Below, piece after piece: positions 11,970-35,459 of a stretch of DNA of 64,000 nt. Position 1 is the first letter of the stretch; each line of letters begins with the position of its first letter. Both the position numbers and the translations under genes were made by a program. This DNA is from Glandiceps talaboti (Eukaryota; Hemichordata; Enteropneusta; Spengelidae), in contig NC_135558.1 of assembly GCF_964340395.1 (NCBI RefSeq), forward strand, positions 19,273,371 through 19,337,370, in the 5' to 3' direction. The notes under the pieces were generated by a model. That model did no database searches, was not told the origin of the DNA, and saw only the letters and a list, made by a program, of their open reading frames with translations.

Positions 11970-12790
11970 TTTCATTGGGCTTATTACAAAGATTACACTA
12001 TTTTTTCCTTGAATGGAAAGTTTAAAATTCATAATGTTTTAAAATTTTAAAAACTATTCTAAATTTGTTAATTTCAAAAAAACTGTCTTAATGTGTAGAT
12101 TTAATTTACTTTTTCCAAACTGTAATAAGAAACTCTACACCCTGAATAGTCTATAAGTTTTCTTTGTATGCCATCAAATCTGTTCTTTACGACACTTTGA
12201 AATATATATATATAATGCTTAGCAAAAAGAATAACAAAATTTAATAATAATGACAGTTTTTCATCCCCTAGAATTTTCTCTCTTGGATTTCGAATATTAC
12301 TGAGTCATGTTTTCCTTCTTCACTATATATAAAATCCATCCTAAAACTTCTCAATCATGAAATCAATGAATTAAAGTTTCTTCCTTTTCATCAAATAAGG
12401 TACTTTCCTCAAAAGCAACTATAGTTGGGTTCATTTTTGATAATGTCACATTTGAGTGGATAATATATTGTGCAGTAGTTAGAAAACTGAAAGTCCTTAA
12501 CTTCTTGTTAAATACTGTTATCTTGTAAGGAATTTAATGAATTGGATCCCAACCAGTCAATATGTTTATTAAATAGTACTGTCAAATAAAATTTCTGATC
12601 TGGATAATTGTCTGCAATGTTTTTTTACATTCCTAGTGTAACACATTTAATTGAGATTGTTCCATACTCGATCAGGAAAACCGTATAAATGATTTGACGG
12701 TGTAATTTTTGGGTGCACCCAAACATTGCACTAGGAATGTACAGCAAATGCACATGCGTAAACCTTATCAATTGTATATATGGACTGTGT
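11970..12790. other. No recognised feature
   Basis: AT-rich DNA with no exon, RNA gene or clear repeat. Confidence 0.45.
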
Positions 12791-12793
12791 AAC

Positions 12794-12795
<2 letters not shown>

Positions 12796-12892
<97 letters not shown>

Positions 12893-12896
12893 TATG
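12796..12896. repeat. (TA)n microsatellite, about 100 bp
   Basis: Nearly perfect alternating TA, with one TACATA interruption near the right end. Confidence 0.97.
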
Positions 12897-15462
12897 TATT
12901 TGAGATCTTAGTGTTGCGAGGAACTAGTCTGTACGTACTTGTATGTGGTGATTCCAAATTTCACAAGTTCGGTGTATATGAAAGGCTTCAGATATCCAGT
13001 AATACAAGAGCATCTAAGTTATGTATTGATGGGGAATAGGTCCTGGAGACGCTACGTCAGCTTTGTTGTATTTGGAAGACTAAACTTGCTAGACGGTTTG
13101 TGTATTTGAACACTTGGTGGCGATCTACATCATCCACTGAGCTGTATTACATCGATCGTAATTCAATGAGCGACCAATCCTGTCAGATACTGCCGAATTA
13201 TAGTGGCTATAACAAGGACAGGTCAACTGAACCCCACAACTGAGAAACCAGGGCACTATGTATGCTATAAAAGACACCATATCTTATATACATAGAGGCA
13301 TAGCTCGCATGTATACGTCCGTGAATAAAATTCTTCTGTAGTCATGCCGATTTATTTTATTATTGGTCTTAATTCTAGGTGAGTCGTATACGGATAGACG
13401 GATAGCAATATCACTCAATGTATGCCAGTCTGACTCGGGTGTCCCAGGCTGAGAAACCATACGACCCCCCCCCCCTACTCCCCCATTGCAACATATACCT
13501 ACAACTGTATGGCAATTAATAATACAGCCCATTTTATTATTGTATTTTTTTAAATGTTGCACTTCAATATAGTCATATTGTTATAACTTAACCTTAAATT
13601 GGGTAACATTTCTCACTAAGAGCCAGCTGGTGATACATGTTTGTTGGTGTTTGGTACAATACTGATGTATATACTGTAGAATGACAAGGAAAGTCTTAAC
13701 AGTACCGATCGTGAATTGATGTGTGTGGTAGACAGTGTGAGTGTGTATGTGTGTGTCATGGCACAGTAAAATTTTAAATCAAGTCTATAGTATACTTAGG
13801 CCTTTTAAAGGACATGTAAACTCAAACCATAACTACTTGTCCACATGTACAGTGTACAATCCTTGTAAACATATTGTATGGCCATCAGTATTTTATTGGA
13901 CATGATGCAATGTCTGACCGAATACAACCAAGAGGGATGAGTGCCCTTTAGATTTGATTGAATGCTGTTCCGTACTCCTTACCTCGACCACGACAAACTT
14001 GAGGACTGTCACTGTAGGTAGAGGGCACCTTGAGAATTGATTCACTCCTTCGGTAACAATTATTGCTCAATAGGAGGAGTCGACGGGTTCTCTGTTGTTA
14101 ACAGTACTAACTTTCAAAGAGACCAGTAGATACATAGCTTATATCTATTTTCGTCCAACCTCTGGTAAAAAATCAAGAACAAACAAAAAGTCCATATCAC
14201 GTGCCAGAGCAATAAACAGGGGTATAGAGGTTTTGGGAAATCATCTTAACATTGTTTCATCATAAACGAATTATCATTGTACAGAATGTAAAAATAAATA
14301 AAAAGTGTTTGCTTTGGGTGCAATAATCTGGAGACATGCCAGTGAATTTGCCTATCGTTTTGCATCATACAAATCATGTCACAAAGGCATGTCACTGTAT
14401 GTAGAGTCATGTGACATATCTTCTCGATCACCATGCACGGGTGGAAAGTTTACCAATAGCCTAGGGTATCAACTGAAAAAACCAAGTATGTGCGTCAAAA
14501 ATATTTGATGTGCTAAAAAATAAAACCCAGACGTAGCCAAATGTAGGCGAAGGTGATTAGGAGGAGAACAGGTCGTGTACAAAGTGTAGCCTTGGGTACG
14601 TAGTGAGTGTTTGTCAATTATTCATCTGTTTCGAGTGTTTACGCAGTAAGGAAAGTAGGGCAGAGTATGTGCAACTTACACAATGTCTCATAAAAGTGAC
14701 AACCACACAACAGGGTACCTTGTTAGAAAAGATTAGATTCCCATAAACGTGACAACTTCAAACCAGAGAGCTTGTTTTTAAATATATAATGTCTCATAAA
14801 CGTAACAACTGAGAAAACCAGTGCAGTTGTAGTGTAGCTCTGTTCATACTAACAACTATTTGTGTTGGCAAGTTTGCTCCAAACACACAACAAATATTGG
14901 TGTTTGAAATGCTTTAGTGGAAAATAAATGAACAGCAAGAGGCCAAGGATGACATATATTTGGATGACGTAGAACGTGAAGCTCCGGGCTTGTGATCGAA
15001 CATAGGGATCATGTGATACCCCAGTGTTTGGGGCATGGGTTCTTATACACTCAGTCTCTATGCAATAAAATTGTTTGACAACAGGTGTAACAGCTTCTTA
15101 AACACCTAATGCATAATGTTGTTGATGTGTTCCTTTGCAATGATTTTTACTCTTTCTAACTCTAAACAATGGCCAGATGACCTAGTTACAAAAAATATGA
15201 ATTATGCAAAGGCTCATTAAATACAAAACTACGTCAAGTAGCTGCTCAACTAGCTTTGTTGAACGCGCATGCGCGTTGTTATCATCAATATATACACCAA
15301 CTTGTATGATATTTGAAAACTTTATTTCAAAGACATTGCGTAATTTTGTATTCATTTTTTTATGAAAACGCATCATCTGAAGTTCTTCCTTTTTTCATAC
15401 AGAAGATGAGTACCAAGTTTCATTTCAACTGACTAAGCTGTTCATAAGGAAAATGAAGGGAC

Positions 15463-15488
15463 AGACAGACAGACAGACAGAAATACAT

Positions 15489-15549
<61 letters not shown>

Positions 15550-15604
15550 AACACATACACAAAGACACATACATGCATTCAGCATACATACATACATACA
15601 TACA

Positions 15605-15637
<33 letters not shown>

Positions 15638-15652
15638 GCATACATACATACA

Positions 15653-15686
<34 letters not shown>

Positions 15687-15690
15687 CATA
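15463..15690. repeat. (GACA)n followed by (CATA)n
   Basis: A tract of GACA units (15463-15546) is followed, after a short spacer, by CATA units (about 15587-15688). The same compound tract in the same order ends each unit of the intergenic segment. Confidence 0.95.
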
Positions 15691-15742
15691 ATTGTAAAGC
15701 GCTTTGAGCACCCAGACCTTAAGAACCAACAGTATTAATAGT
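15690..15742 (+). mobile_element. SINE 3' tail fragment
   Basis: ATTGTAAAGCGCTTTGAGCA then CCCAGACC..AAGAACCA..AGTATTAATA matches the 3' end of the SINE at 44089-44431. The rest of the element is missing and is replaced by the (CATA)n tract. Confidence 0.7.
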
Positions 15743-16052
15743 ATCATACAGACACACTGACAGAAAGACAGACAGTCACACACACACACACACACACACA
15801 TTCATAGACACACACACGGACATCGCCTTTTCACTACTATTTCAAAAGTAAGTAAAATGAAAAGTCAATCAACAAAGCACTATTTGATTTGAGAGAAGCT
15901 ACAACAAAGAATTAAACTAAATATCTGGACGTGTCTAAGGTATAAAATCAAATACGCTAAATGCCTATTATACAAACAATATTATCCAAAAGAAATTGAA
16001 TACATGTTGATGGTTTTGTGTTCAGTAACTCAGTCCCATTCAATTTAAGTCT

Positions 16053-27203
<11,151 letters not shown>

Positions 27204-27239
27204 GGTTTGTTAGTCCTTGACTTCAATAGGATTACCTGC

Positions 27240-27253
27240 GATTTATTTAAAAC
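27240..27253 (-). promoter_or_regulatory. Possible TATA-like element upstream of sulfatase copy 1
   Basis: On the minus strand GTTTTAAATAAATC lies about 40-50 bp upstream of the start codon at 27203. If it positions the polymerase, the 5' UTR would be very short. No transcript evidence is available, and an upstream untranslated exon is equally possible. Confidence 0.25.
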
Positions 27254-27429
27254 AAACATTTTAGCAGTCTTTAAGCATGATATCATGGTGACTTTGGCCT
27301 TTAATAGACATGTTTAAAACCCTCACAGCAGTATATATGAGAAGTGGAAAACCTCTTGATATATAGGCAGCAATATGTGTGAAGGGATTAGTACATAGAC
27401 ATTGAAAACATAACACATCAGGTCTTCGT

Positions 27430-28600
27430 AGAAGACACATCCTCAAATATTATGTGACTGAATTGAGACATGATTTAAAAGAAATTGGTGGCAACAAATA
27501 AATACTACAAAGTGTCTGATAATGCAGGAAATTGCTGAATTTCGATAATTGAACCCAGAGATCAGAGTCAAGGCCAAAGATCAATGTCTCAAAAGAAAGT
27601 TTGACACTTGAATGTAGGCTCTAGCTATATATTAACGTTTTTGAGTTATGTGGTAAATTGTGATTGTTCACTACAAATATGTTTGCCATTGCAGTGAATA
27701 TGATCACCAGAAATAATGCATGTCTATATGTTTATCTGATTCTGCATTTATATAGACATGATCTAAAAGACATTAACCACACATAATTGTGACAAAGTGT
27801 CTGCAGTATGTTAGTAGTCTACCCTGTATGGCAAGATAAAGGTCAACGGTCACTCACATAACTAAGCTTGGATGTGATTACATGAGTTAGACACTTGAAT
27901 AGAGTCGACGTATTGAATGGTTTGAGTTATGCAGTAATATAGTGGTTATTTACTGCAAATATGGCTGCCATGAGTGACAATTCCCTGAACACCAAATATG
28001 ATACTAGTATATAGTTCTTCTTCAATATTACTTGCAAGTAAACATCATTTAAAAGAAACCGGGAATATGTAAATGCTGCTACGTGTCTGTGACAGGCAGG
28101 AATTGGTTTGAATATGATAGTTATCCCTGAAGTTCAAGGTTAAAGGTCAAGGCCTTAAAGGATTGCTCGTATCTGATAATATGGAGGTCTGTATGTAATA
28201 CAGTTTGTGAGTTATACAGTAATACTTTTCAACTATAAATATACAGTTGCCATCCAGTAAAAGTGACCTGAGCACCAAAAATAATACTTGTGTATAATTA
28301 TTTTCTTCAATATTACTAGTAAACATGACAAAATAAATTGACAATACTACAACGTGTTTGTAATAGGCGGGAATTGACTTGATTTTGATAACTGACCCTG
28401 AAGATCAAGGTCAAAGGTCAAGGTTTCGAAAAGATAGCTTGCACCTGTGTATTACAGTTTTTGAGTTTAATATGCAGCAAATTGTGATTTCCAACAACAA
28501 ATTTGGCCGCCACTCGGTCACATGTACATATATAAAAAACAAATTGACATGTATCAAAGATTATTTTCTTGACATGTAAAGGGCAATCCGGATCTAAATC
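27430..28600. repeat. Degenerate 270-300 bp tandem repeats with DR1-like motifs
   Basis: Four diverged units share a run of AAGGTCAAAGGTCAAGG type, then a GACACTTGAAT or similar phrase, TTTGAGTTATG.AGTAA, then ACTACAAATATGG(T/C)TGCCAT and GAACACCAAA.AT. DR1-like hexamer pairs lie at 27571-27583, 27840-27852, 28137-28149 and 28408-28420; the last is perfect (AGGTCA-A-AGGTCA). The array begins about 0.2 kb upstream of the copy 1 start codon. A reversed relative lies at 11565-11960. Confidence 0.65.
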
Positions 28601-28739
28601 CAGGGACCAAAACTAGGAATCCATTTGCCAACCTCCAGTCTAAAACAACATCTAGTTTAGAGTTATTCAACATGTCATAGTCAACAAAATCGTAGTTCCT
28701 AGTAGAGCTTGTACCTTAACATTGAAAGGATTTGAAAAC

Positions 28740-29270
28740 TAAGTCATACAATCCTCAATGATTGCTTTCTTGATTTGCTGATGCTTGATCGCAGCCACAC
28801 TTTTAAAAAGGAGAGCAAGTAATTGTTTGGATGAAATGGATGCATTAACCAGCTTTAGATGCAAAGTCGATTCAAGATATTTATCAGCACCTACTTGAAT
28901 AGTTAGAGATTTAGTGTTTGTTGACAAGGCATAAAGAACTAAAAATGGTGAAAGTTCACTCATCTGAGTACTACCTATATTTATTCGAATTAGTGATTTA
29001 CAATATTAACCGTACCTTTGGGTAACATGCGATATGTACTCAACATATGTAATGCAAGTGGATCAAGGACAGTCAATAAGTAACTAGTACAGTGTGGGTG
29101 TGCCACTAAAGATGTCCCCAACAAGAGCTAAGAGCCCATTACTAAAATACGGTTTTTCGCTAACCAGCTCATCACAGCCTGGATGAATGGTATTGTTACC
29201 GATAGCATTCGTAATTTTAGTAAATTCCATATTTTGACCATGTAATGTCATACTTTAATTGAAAGGTCAG
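28740..29270. repeat. Outlying unit of the 450-bp repeat
   Basis: GTCGATTCAAGATATTTATC, AGCACCTACTTGAATAG, GAAAGTTCACTC..TGAGTAC, GGTAACATGCGATATGTA and CAGTCAATAAGTAACTAG match the 31.3-32.7 kb units in order. It is separated from them by about 2 kb. Confidence 0.7.
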
Positions 29271-29450
29271 TAAACTGTACACAGGGACATGATATTCAAG
29301 CCATAATGTGTCCATTAACCAGGTAAAAATGGTAGGCGCATGCACGCACAGACAGACGGAGAGAACCCAGTGTAGTATCCCAATCCCTTCCCTTTTGAGT
29401 GACATAAAGACAGAGTGAATGTCACCTATCACAATAATAAAATCATGCAG

Positions 29451-29950
29451 TATAACAATGTAATATAATGTTTTGTGCATCCATATTACGAGGTGAAAAA
29501 TTATCGATATTTGTTTTTAACCAAATGCTGAATTCAGGTTACAACGTTATGACTTTAATTGACCCCAGAGGGATTTTGAAAAGAATACCATATAGAGATA
29601 TATAACGAAGGTACACACATGCAATTCTATTCATCATCACTTTTTGGGATACTTCTGATACTTCTGATGTAAACAATTTAAATTACCATGGTAATGATCG
29701 GTATAACAATGTAATATAACATTGTGTGCATCTGTATTATCAGGTGAACAATTACCGATAATTCTTTTTAACCAAATGCAGAATGCAGGTTATAATATTA
29801 TGACTTTAATTAATGTCCATGGGAATTTTGAAAAGAATATAATATATTTATGTAATGAAAGCACACCCATTATGTTCCATTTATCATATCACTGAGATAC
29901 TTCTGATTCTTATTTCAAGAATTTAAATTACCATGGTAATAATCGGTGCT
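29451..29950. repeat. 251-bp tandem repeat, two units
   Basis: TATAACAATGTAATATAA starts at 29451 and again at 29702. Both units continue with GTGCATC, TATTA..AGGTGAA.AATTA.CGATA, TTTTTAACCAAATGC.GAAT and end in AATTTAAATTACCATGGTAAT. The units are clearly diverged. Confidence 0.85.
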
Positions 29951-30062
29951 GTTGTTGAATTACATTACTAGGCAAATATGATTAATCTAGTTTTTTTGGA
30001 GACTAATTTCAAATCATTCTCACTTTTGTTGCATTTTTCAATGTCCATTGAAAAGCATTACA

Positions 30063-31060
30063 GGAGTTTTCCGAAAACTAGCCCTGGGCCACTATTCGGA
30101 AAATCAGCATATTCGGAACCACAACAGAGGAACTAAATAGAAGCTCAGGGCGATTATTTGGCAGTCAACACTCAACAGCCATGTGGCTATATCATTACTA
30201 ATGGGGACATACCAGTTTAGGGACACAACAATTAGGAAGACAAGAATAATAATTTCATTTTATAATAATTCAAATATATCAAATGAAACATTTTATTTGC
30301 TATCATTCTATCAGCATTGATTGTATTGTTGCGTCAATGCCTCAAAAATAACCATTACAAATAGAATAGAATTGTCAATTGACTGAAACCAAGCATGTCA
30401 ACTTTATATTTATTATTATAAAGTGGATATTGTTCAACTAAAAATAGCGTACGTCTGAATATACAGATTCATAGGCAAGATTCAATGTTTCACATTAGCG
30501 GGAATTGGGACCACTAAATTTTTTTTGCAGGACCACTGCATTTTTTTCATCACTGGTCCGGGGACCACCAGTTCACAAAATGATTTGTTCACCCTGGATA
30601 AACTTGACATTAGCCTTATACTGATCGTTAAATCTCCATGAACTCATTTATACATGACATTACACATTACTTCAACTCTCACTCGATGTAATTCACTTTG
30701 TGTGCACACTCACCATGCCAATTACCCTGACCTATTTTTAGACCCAGTGTGTCGCATTGACAGTGACGTCTGCGGGTCTCCATGAGTCATCTGCCGACTT
30801 GTTGATCGATCTCAGCACAAAGGTGTATGTACCTACCTTCACGATCACATTCTCCTCGTGTAAAAAACATCCATTTTTTATTGGCACTCTAAGTTTATGG
30901 GTTTTTTCAATGGAACATTCGAACTAAATAAAAACTAACATTACCAATATAACAAGGCAAAATTCTTGCCGTAGTGAATCTGAAAAACCCATTAGACGCC
31001 CACCGGCCAAATGATCGCCCATGGGCAACTTTTCGGATGGGCTTGTTTTCGGAAAACTCC
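30063..31060. mobile_element. ~1.0-kb element with terminal inverted repeats
   Basis: Perfect 16-bp ends, GGAGTTTTCCGAAAAC at 30063-30078 and its reverse complement at 31045-31060. One base further out the ends become TAC(A/C)GG.., consistent with a TA target duplication. No transposase is seen inside, so it would be non-autonomous. The interior has GGGACCACTAA..GGACCACTGCA and TGGTCCGGGGACCACCA phrases. Confidence 0.7.
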
Positions 31061-31339
31061 GGTATATAAAAACTAAACAAACTTCCACCGAGTATTGCCC
31101 CTAAATATATTAACATAATACTAAAATGCAGAAATCAAAACTTAAGTCTTTAGTCTGCACCAATCTTAAAGTAATATCGCATGGCATTATCAAGAGAGAG
31201 AAAAAATATGACGTCATAGTTCCTAGTAGAGTCGATGAATTACCTTGAGATTGAAAACATTCGAAAAATAATAATAGAATATCTCAATGTCTTCTTGATA
31301 TGCTTGAAGCAAAACATATGTACAGTTACAGATTGCTCC

Positions 31340-32720
31340 AGTGATACATGTAAGTTATCCATCGGGAGGTGCTCTGGTGTATCATTCTACACATGTAATT
31401 TGATTTCACATCCATATCAGCACCTACGTGAATATTTTAAAAAAATGGTGTTTACCGACAAGGCGGCCAATATGCCAACAACTCATCAGTTTGAGTACTT
31501 TTTATGGAATAAGTGATTTGCTGGTGCTTGATCGCTGCCACTATTTTAAAATGTACAGTAATTGAATAGTTAGCGATTTAGTGTTTGTTGACAAGGGGTA
31601 AAGATCTCAAATGGTTGAAAGTTCACTCGGCTGAGTACTTTCAATCATTCGAATTAGTGATTTACAATTAACCTTACCGGTAGGTAACATGCGATGTGTA
31701 GTCAATAGATGCAGGTGGATCAAAGAGATTCGATAATAAGTAACTACATGTAGACACAGTCTGGGTATTCTACTGTCCAAACAACTAGGAGCCCTTTATT
31801 AAATATCCACTACTGTCTCAATTCAATATTTTAACCACGTTATATCGTACTTTAATTAAAAGGATGAAATGAATGTATTTGCCATCTACATTTGCACAAC
31901 TATATTGGTCGAGACCTGCAGTCGATTCAAGATATTTATCAGCACCTACTTGGATAGATTTAGTACTTGTTGACAAAGCGTAAAGATCTCAAATGGTTGA
32001 AAGTTCACTCGGCCGAGTACTTTAAATCATTCGAATTATTGATAAACGATATTACCCGTACCGGTAGGTAACAGGCGATGTGTAGTCAATAGATGCAGGT
32101 GGATCAAGGACAGTCGATAAGTAACTAGACACAGTCTGGGTATTTTACTGTCCAAACAACTAGGAGCCTTTTATTAACATTCCACTTCTGTCAGAAAGGA
32201 TTTTCTCTAACCAGCTCAAGCCCTGGATTAGTAGTATTGTTACCGATAACATGCTCGTAATTTTAGTAAATTCAATATTTTAACCACGTTATATCGTACT
32301 TTAATTAAAAGGATGAAATTGATGTATTAGCCATCTACATTTGCACAACTATATTGGTCGAGGCCTGCAAGTCGATTCAAGATATTTATCAGCACCTACT
32401 TGGATAGATTTAGTACTTGTTGACAAAGCGTAGAGATCTCAAATGGTTGAAAGTTCACTAGGCTGAGTATTTTCATTCCAATGAGTGGTTTACAATATTA
32501 ACCTGATGCAACGTGCGAAGTGTTGTCAATAGATGCAAGTGGATCAAGGACAGTCGATACGTAACTAGACGCAGTCTGGGTATTCTACTAAAGATGTCAC
32601 ATATGTTCAAGAAAGATTTAACAACAAGATGCCATTTATAATGTGAGAAAAGATTTCAGTAACCAGCACAAACCCTGGATTAGTGGAGTTGAAGGTAATA
32701 CAGCATATCACAGAGGAGAG
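31340..32720. repeat. 450-bp tandem repeat, about three units
   Basis: GTCGATTCAAGATATTTATC starts at 31921 and 32371, 450 bp apart. Each unit holds CTTGTTGACAAAGCGTA.AGATCTCAAATGG, GAAAGTTCACT.GGC.GAGTA, a GTAACA.GCGATGTGTAG phrase, CAGTCGATA.GTAACTAGAC and ACAGTCTGGGTATT. An earlier diverged unit occupies about 31340-31900, and the last is cut short near 32720. No coding frame is conserved among units. Confidence 0.8.
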
Positions 32721-33265
32721 TAGTATACATTGAAGAAGTCAAATTTCCTCGAAGAATCTATGATTTGACATTGAAAGCATTTTATATCTGATACATATTC
32801 CTATTTGAATGATTGGTTGTCGTTTTTATTCCCCAAATATAATAGAAGACTGAAGGAGACTACTATGTTAGGTCCCGTCTGTCCATCTATCCTTCATTTC
32901 CTGTAGCTAAAATAAGACATGCATGGGCCGATTTCAACTAAACCTTGCACAAATGTCAGGTCCACGTGCATATGCACGTCACTTTGTTTCACGACGGATA
33001 ATGGTCAAGTGGAGCGCATATTTGATATTTGACCTTGTCCCTATGTTAACGGTCAAATAAACAAAAGTGGGGTACTTATAAGAAAATATTGACTCTTCAG
33101 CTTAGTACACTCTAGTCTGATTGGCTAGAGTAATCTGTGGATCTGTCTATCATTCTCTGTTTGTTCGATGTTTAGTTGCCACATTTCAGGTCGATAACTA
33201 ACACCAATAAATATACATGTATTATAAGTAATTATCACATAAATACGTGCATATCTCCTACTGTG

Positions 33266-33307
33266 TGACGTCAAACAGGGGTGATTTCAGAGCATATCAC
33301 CCCTGTT
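33266..33307. promoter_or_regulatory. CRE palindrome next to a 12-bp hairpin
   Basis: TGACGTCA (33266-33273), the consensus cAMP-response element, is directly followed by AACAGGGGTGAT (33274-33285) and its exact inverted copy ATCACCCCTGTT (33296-33307) with a 10-base loop. The nearest candidate gene on either strand is the minus-strand ORF ending at 34313. A regulatory role is inference from motif identity only. Confidence 0.35.
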
Positions 33308-33309
33308 CT

Positions 33310-33900
33310 ACCGAACTATTTTTTCTCCGTACTGTTAATGTTTGAGTGTTCGTATCAATCCAACGATCAAGTTTATCGTAATAATTAGGTGCTTTCAAAA
33401 CGTAAATGCATACATTACGTTACATATATCCTTGGCTATCATGAGTTTGATACGTAGAAGTCGTTTTCTTTTTCTTTTATACATTTTATTATATTTAAAA
33501 ATCACGTAGATTATCGATGAAGCAGCCGGCAAGCTTCCGATTTTCCGTCGAGCTAGCTCAGATCTCCGAACTTACACAACCAGAGAAAATATGATTAAAA
33601 TGACGCCACAAAAGTCGTATTCAGACAATTCTACTTACGTTTTAAACTAAATTCGATATTACATGTACATCGCAAGGTTATAACCGATAATTTTGGTTGA
33701 GAAACCACAGAACAGTACGACCGATACCGTGTTTGTGGTAAGCTTGACCTCGCGACAGGTCACGCGATTATGTAATTTGCATAGCCGTTGGGCGCCATTT
33801 TTTAATACGCGATGAAGAATATAGTGCGATGAAATGATGCAGTATTCGTAAAATACGAATGAAAATTTTAGAAAAATACGGGGAATACTTAGTTATGTGA
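33310..33900. other. No recognised feature; locally CpG-richer
   Basis: Several CG dinucleotides and mixed-composition DNA (AGCAGCCGGCAAGCTTCCGA near 33522) contrast with the AT-rich surroundings. No exon could be supported. Confidence 0.4.
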
Positions 33901-33904
33901 TAAA

Positions 33905-34068
33905 TATATAATTCCATGAAATCAATGTTAGTTTTACGTCATAATGCTCCTCGTATGATTCCGCGGACTACAAATTCTCGCCTACCGGCTCGAATTTGTA
34001 TTAGTTCGCGGAATCATACTCGGAGCATTATGACGTAAAACTAACATTGATTTCATGGGATTATATAT
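33905..34068. mobile_element. ~164-bp foldback element with ~70-bp arms
   Basis: The left half (TATATAATTCCATGAAATCA.. to ..CGGACTACAAATTC) and right half (GAATTTGTATTAGTTCGCGG.. to ..TTCATGGGATTATATA) are inverted copies with few mismatches. A short GC-rich loop (TCGCCTACCGGCTC) lies between. The arms include TTTTACGTCATAATGCTCC. It has no coding capacity and is MITE-like in size and shape. Confidence 0.88.
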
Positions 34069-34312
34069 AAATATTCAATGCAAATGCTGTATCTGTCAGG
34101 CTAGCTTTGCAGTAAAGGACGCTTTTTGTAACACACCTAGTTCCTATGTTGTGATTTGTCGATATGCGGTCACGTGGTATGTAGAATTTTCATTATTCAA
34201 CGCAAATGACGTTTACCAGTCAATAATTTTAGTGATAATGTCTGTTCTGTACTGGTGACAAATGACGTCATGAGTGCATGCTTACATGTTTTTACAACAT
34301 ACGAAAATGGTG

Positions 34313-35298
34313 TCACCTTGTGCAGGCGAAGTAGACGCTGGTCAGAAACTTCATGGCTATTAAAATTTCTAAAAACAAACTTTGCCACCCTTGTGTCACA
34401 AAGGATTTGGAATGAACAGAGTTGGTAATCATTAAAAGATTAAGCTTTTGCAGATTCTCATGTTGTGTTTCGAAGTAACTAAGTTTACTGTTGTCATATG
34501 GGGTGGTCAACTCGTCCCGAACTAACTCGTTCCATCCAAGTGCCCTAAACTTGTCCAACAATGATACCTGAAGTATATGATCAGTAAAGAAACATACATT
34601 TCGGGTCGAAAAATGAACAACCAAACGTCCCAGATTACTGCAATCTAAGGCTGGATCGGAGTCGGGGGGGGGGGAGCTGGGGAGAAATTATTTTGGTCAA
34701 AAAAAATTCGCACCCCCCCCCCTTCGCACTCTCATGGCCTCCCCGAAATGAACCCAAGAATTTCCGTACCACCCCCCCCTCCCTGCTACACATATTTCAA
34801 TGTATAATGATACAGTACCCCCGCTCCACTTCAGAGTTGTACAGTATGGTGCACTACAGTAACAGTGGAAATCAACTTCAGCGTCAACACATAACAATGA
34901 AAGAATTCTTTACAAATATATGTAGGATTTGCGAAAAAGGTCTCACATTGGGCTGCACTTTGAGATGTACTTAGTCAGCAGGGTTGTATCTTTCAATTTT
35001 GATTCTGGGCAGAGACACCATTTCCCATGAGAGCTAGTGGGGAGCGTGTCGGAGGGGGTTCCCTCTCCCGCAGTTAGCACTTTAAAACGATTAAAGACAT
35101 GTAGAAGGCCATTCAATGGCATACAATTTCAAACCATACACATCGAGAGCCATAGAGTACTAGAAAATTGTCTTCAATACCCCAATTTTACTTAAGTCAA
35201 TACGCTATTATACAACTGTATGGCTATATTACCTACCCTTTAACTTACCTATTTTTGGTAGACACATACATTTGCTTGGCTATCGAGTGCCTCATAAT

Positions 35299-35368
<70 letters not shown>

Positions 35369-35423
35369 CAGACAGACAGACAGACAGACAGACAGAGATA
35401 GAGAAGAGACAGAGACAGAGACT

Positions 35424-35459
<36 letters not shown>

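Larger units (their letters stand above)
13050..15742. repeat. Repeated intergenic segment, unit A
   Basis: The reference unit of a segment found again at about 41.0-44.0 kb (B), 45.9-47.8 kb (C), 47.9-48.9 kb (D), 49.0-50.0 kb (E) and 50.2-51.9 kb (F). It begins GCTACGTCAGCTTTGTTG and contains a C-run near 13467. It ends AAGTTTCATTTCAACTGACTAAG..GTTC, then GGAAAATGAAGGGACAGACAG running into (GACA)n and (CATA)n, then a SINE tail. No conserved protein was found: the most protein-like frame is interrupted in three of six units. Confidence 0.85.

Noticed and set aside
12625-13039. 110- and 108-codon ORFs rich in IYIYIY
   Set aside because: Translation of the (TA)n tract; the flanks show no exon-like signals.
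15463-15690. CRISPR-like array
   Set aside because: Simple tetranucleotide repeats without spacers in a eukaryotic genome.
15425-15801. Long ORFs reading CLSVCLSV, MYVCMYVC, DRQTDRQT and IHTYIHTY
   Set aside because: Direct translations of (GACA)n and (CATA)n microsatellites. The same applies at 20487-20851, 22034-22391, 38502-38757, 43895-44570, 47778-50223, 51896-52333 and 56056-56526.
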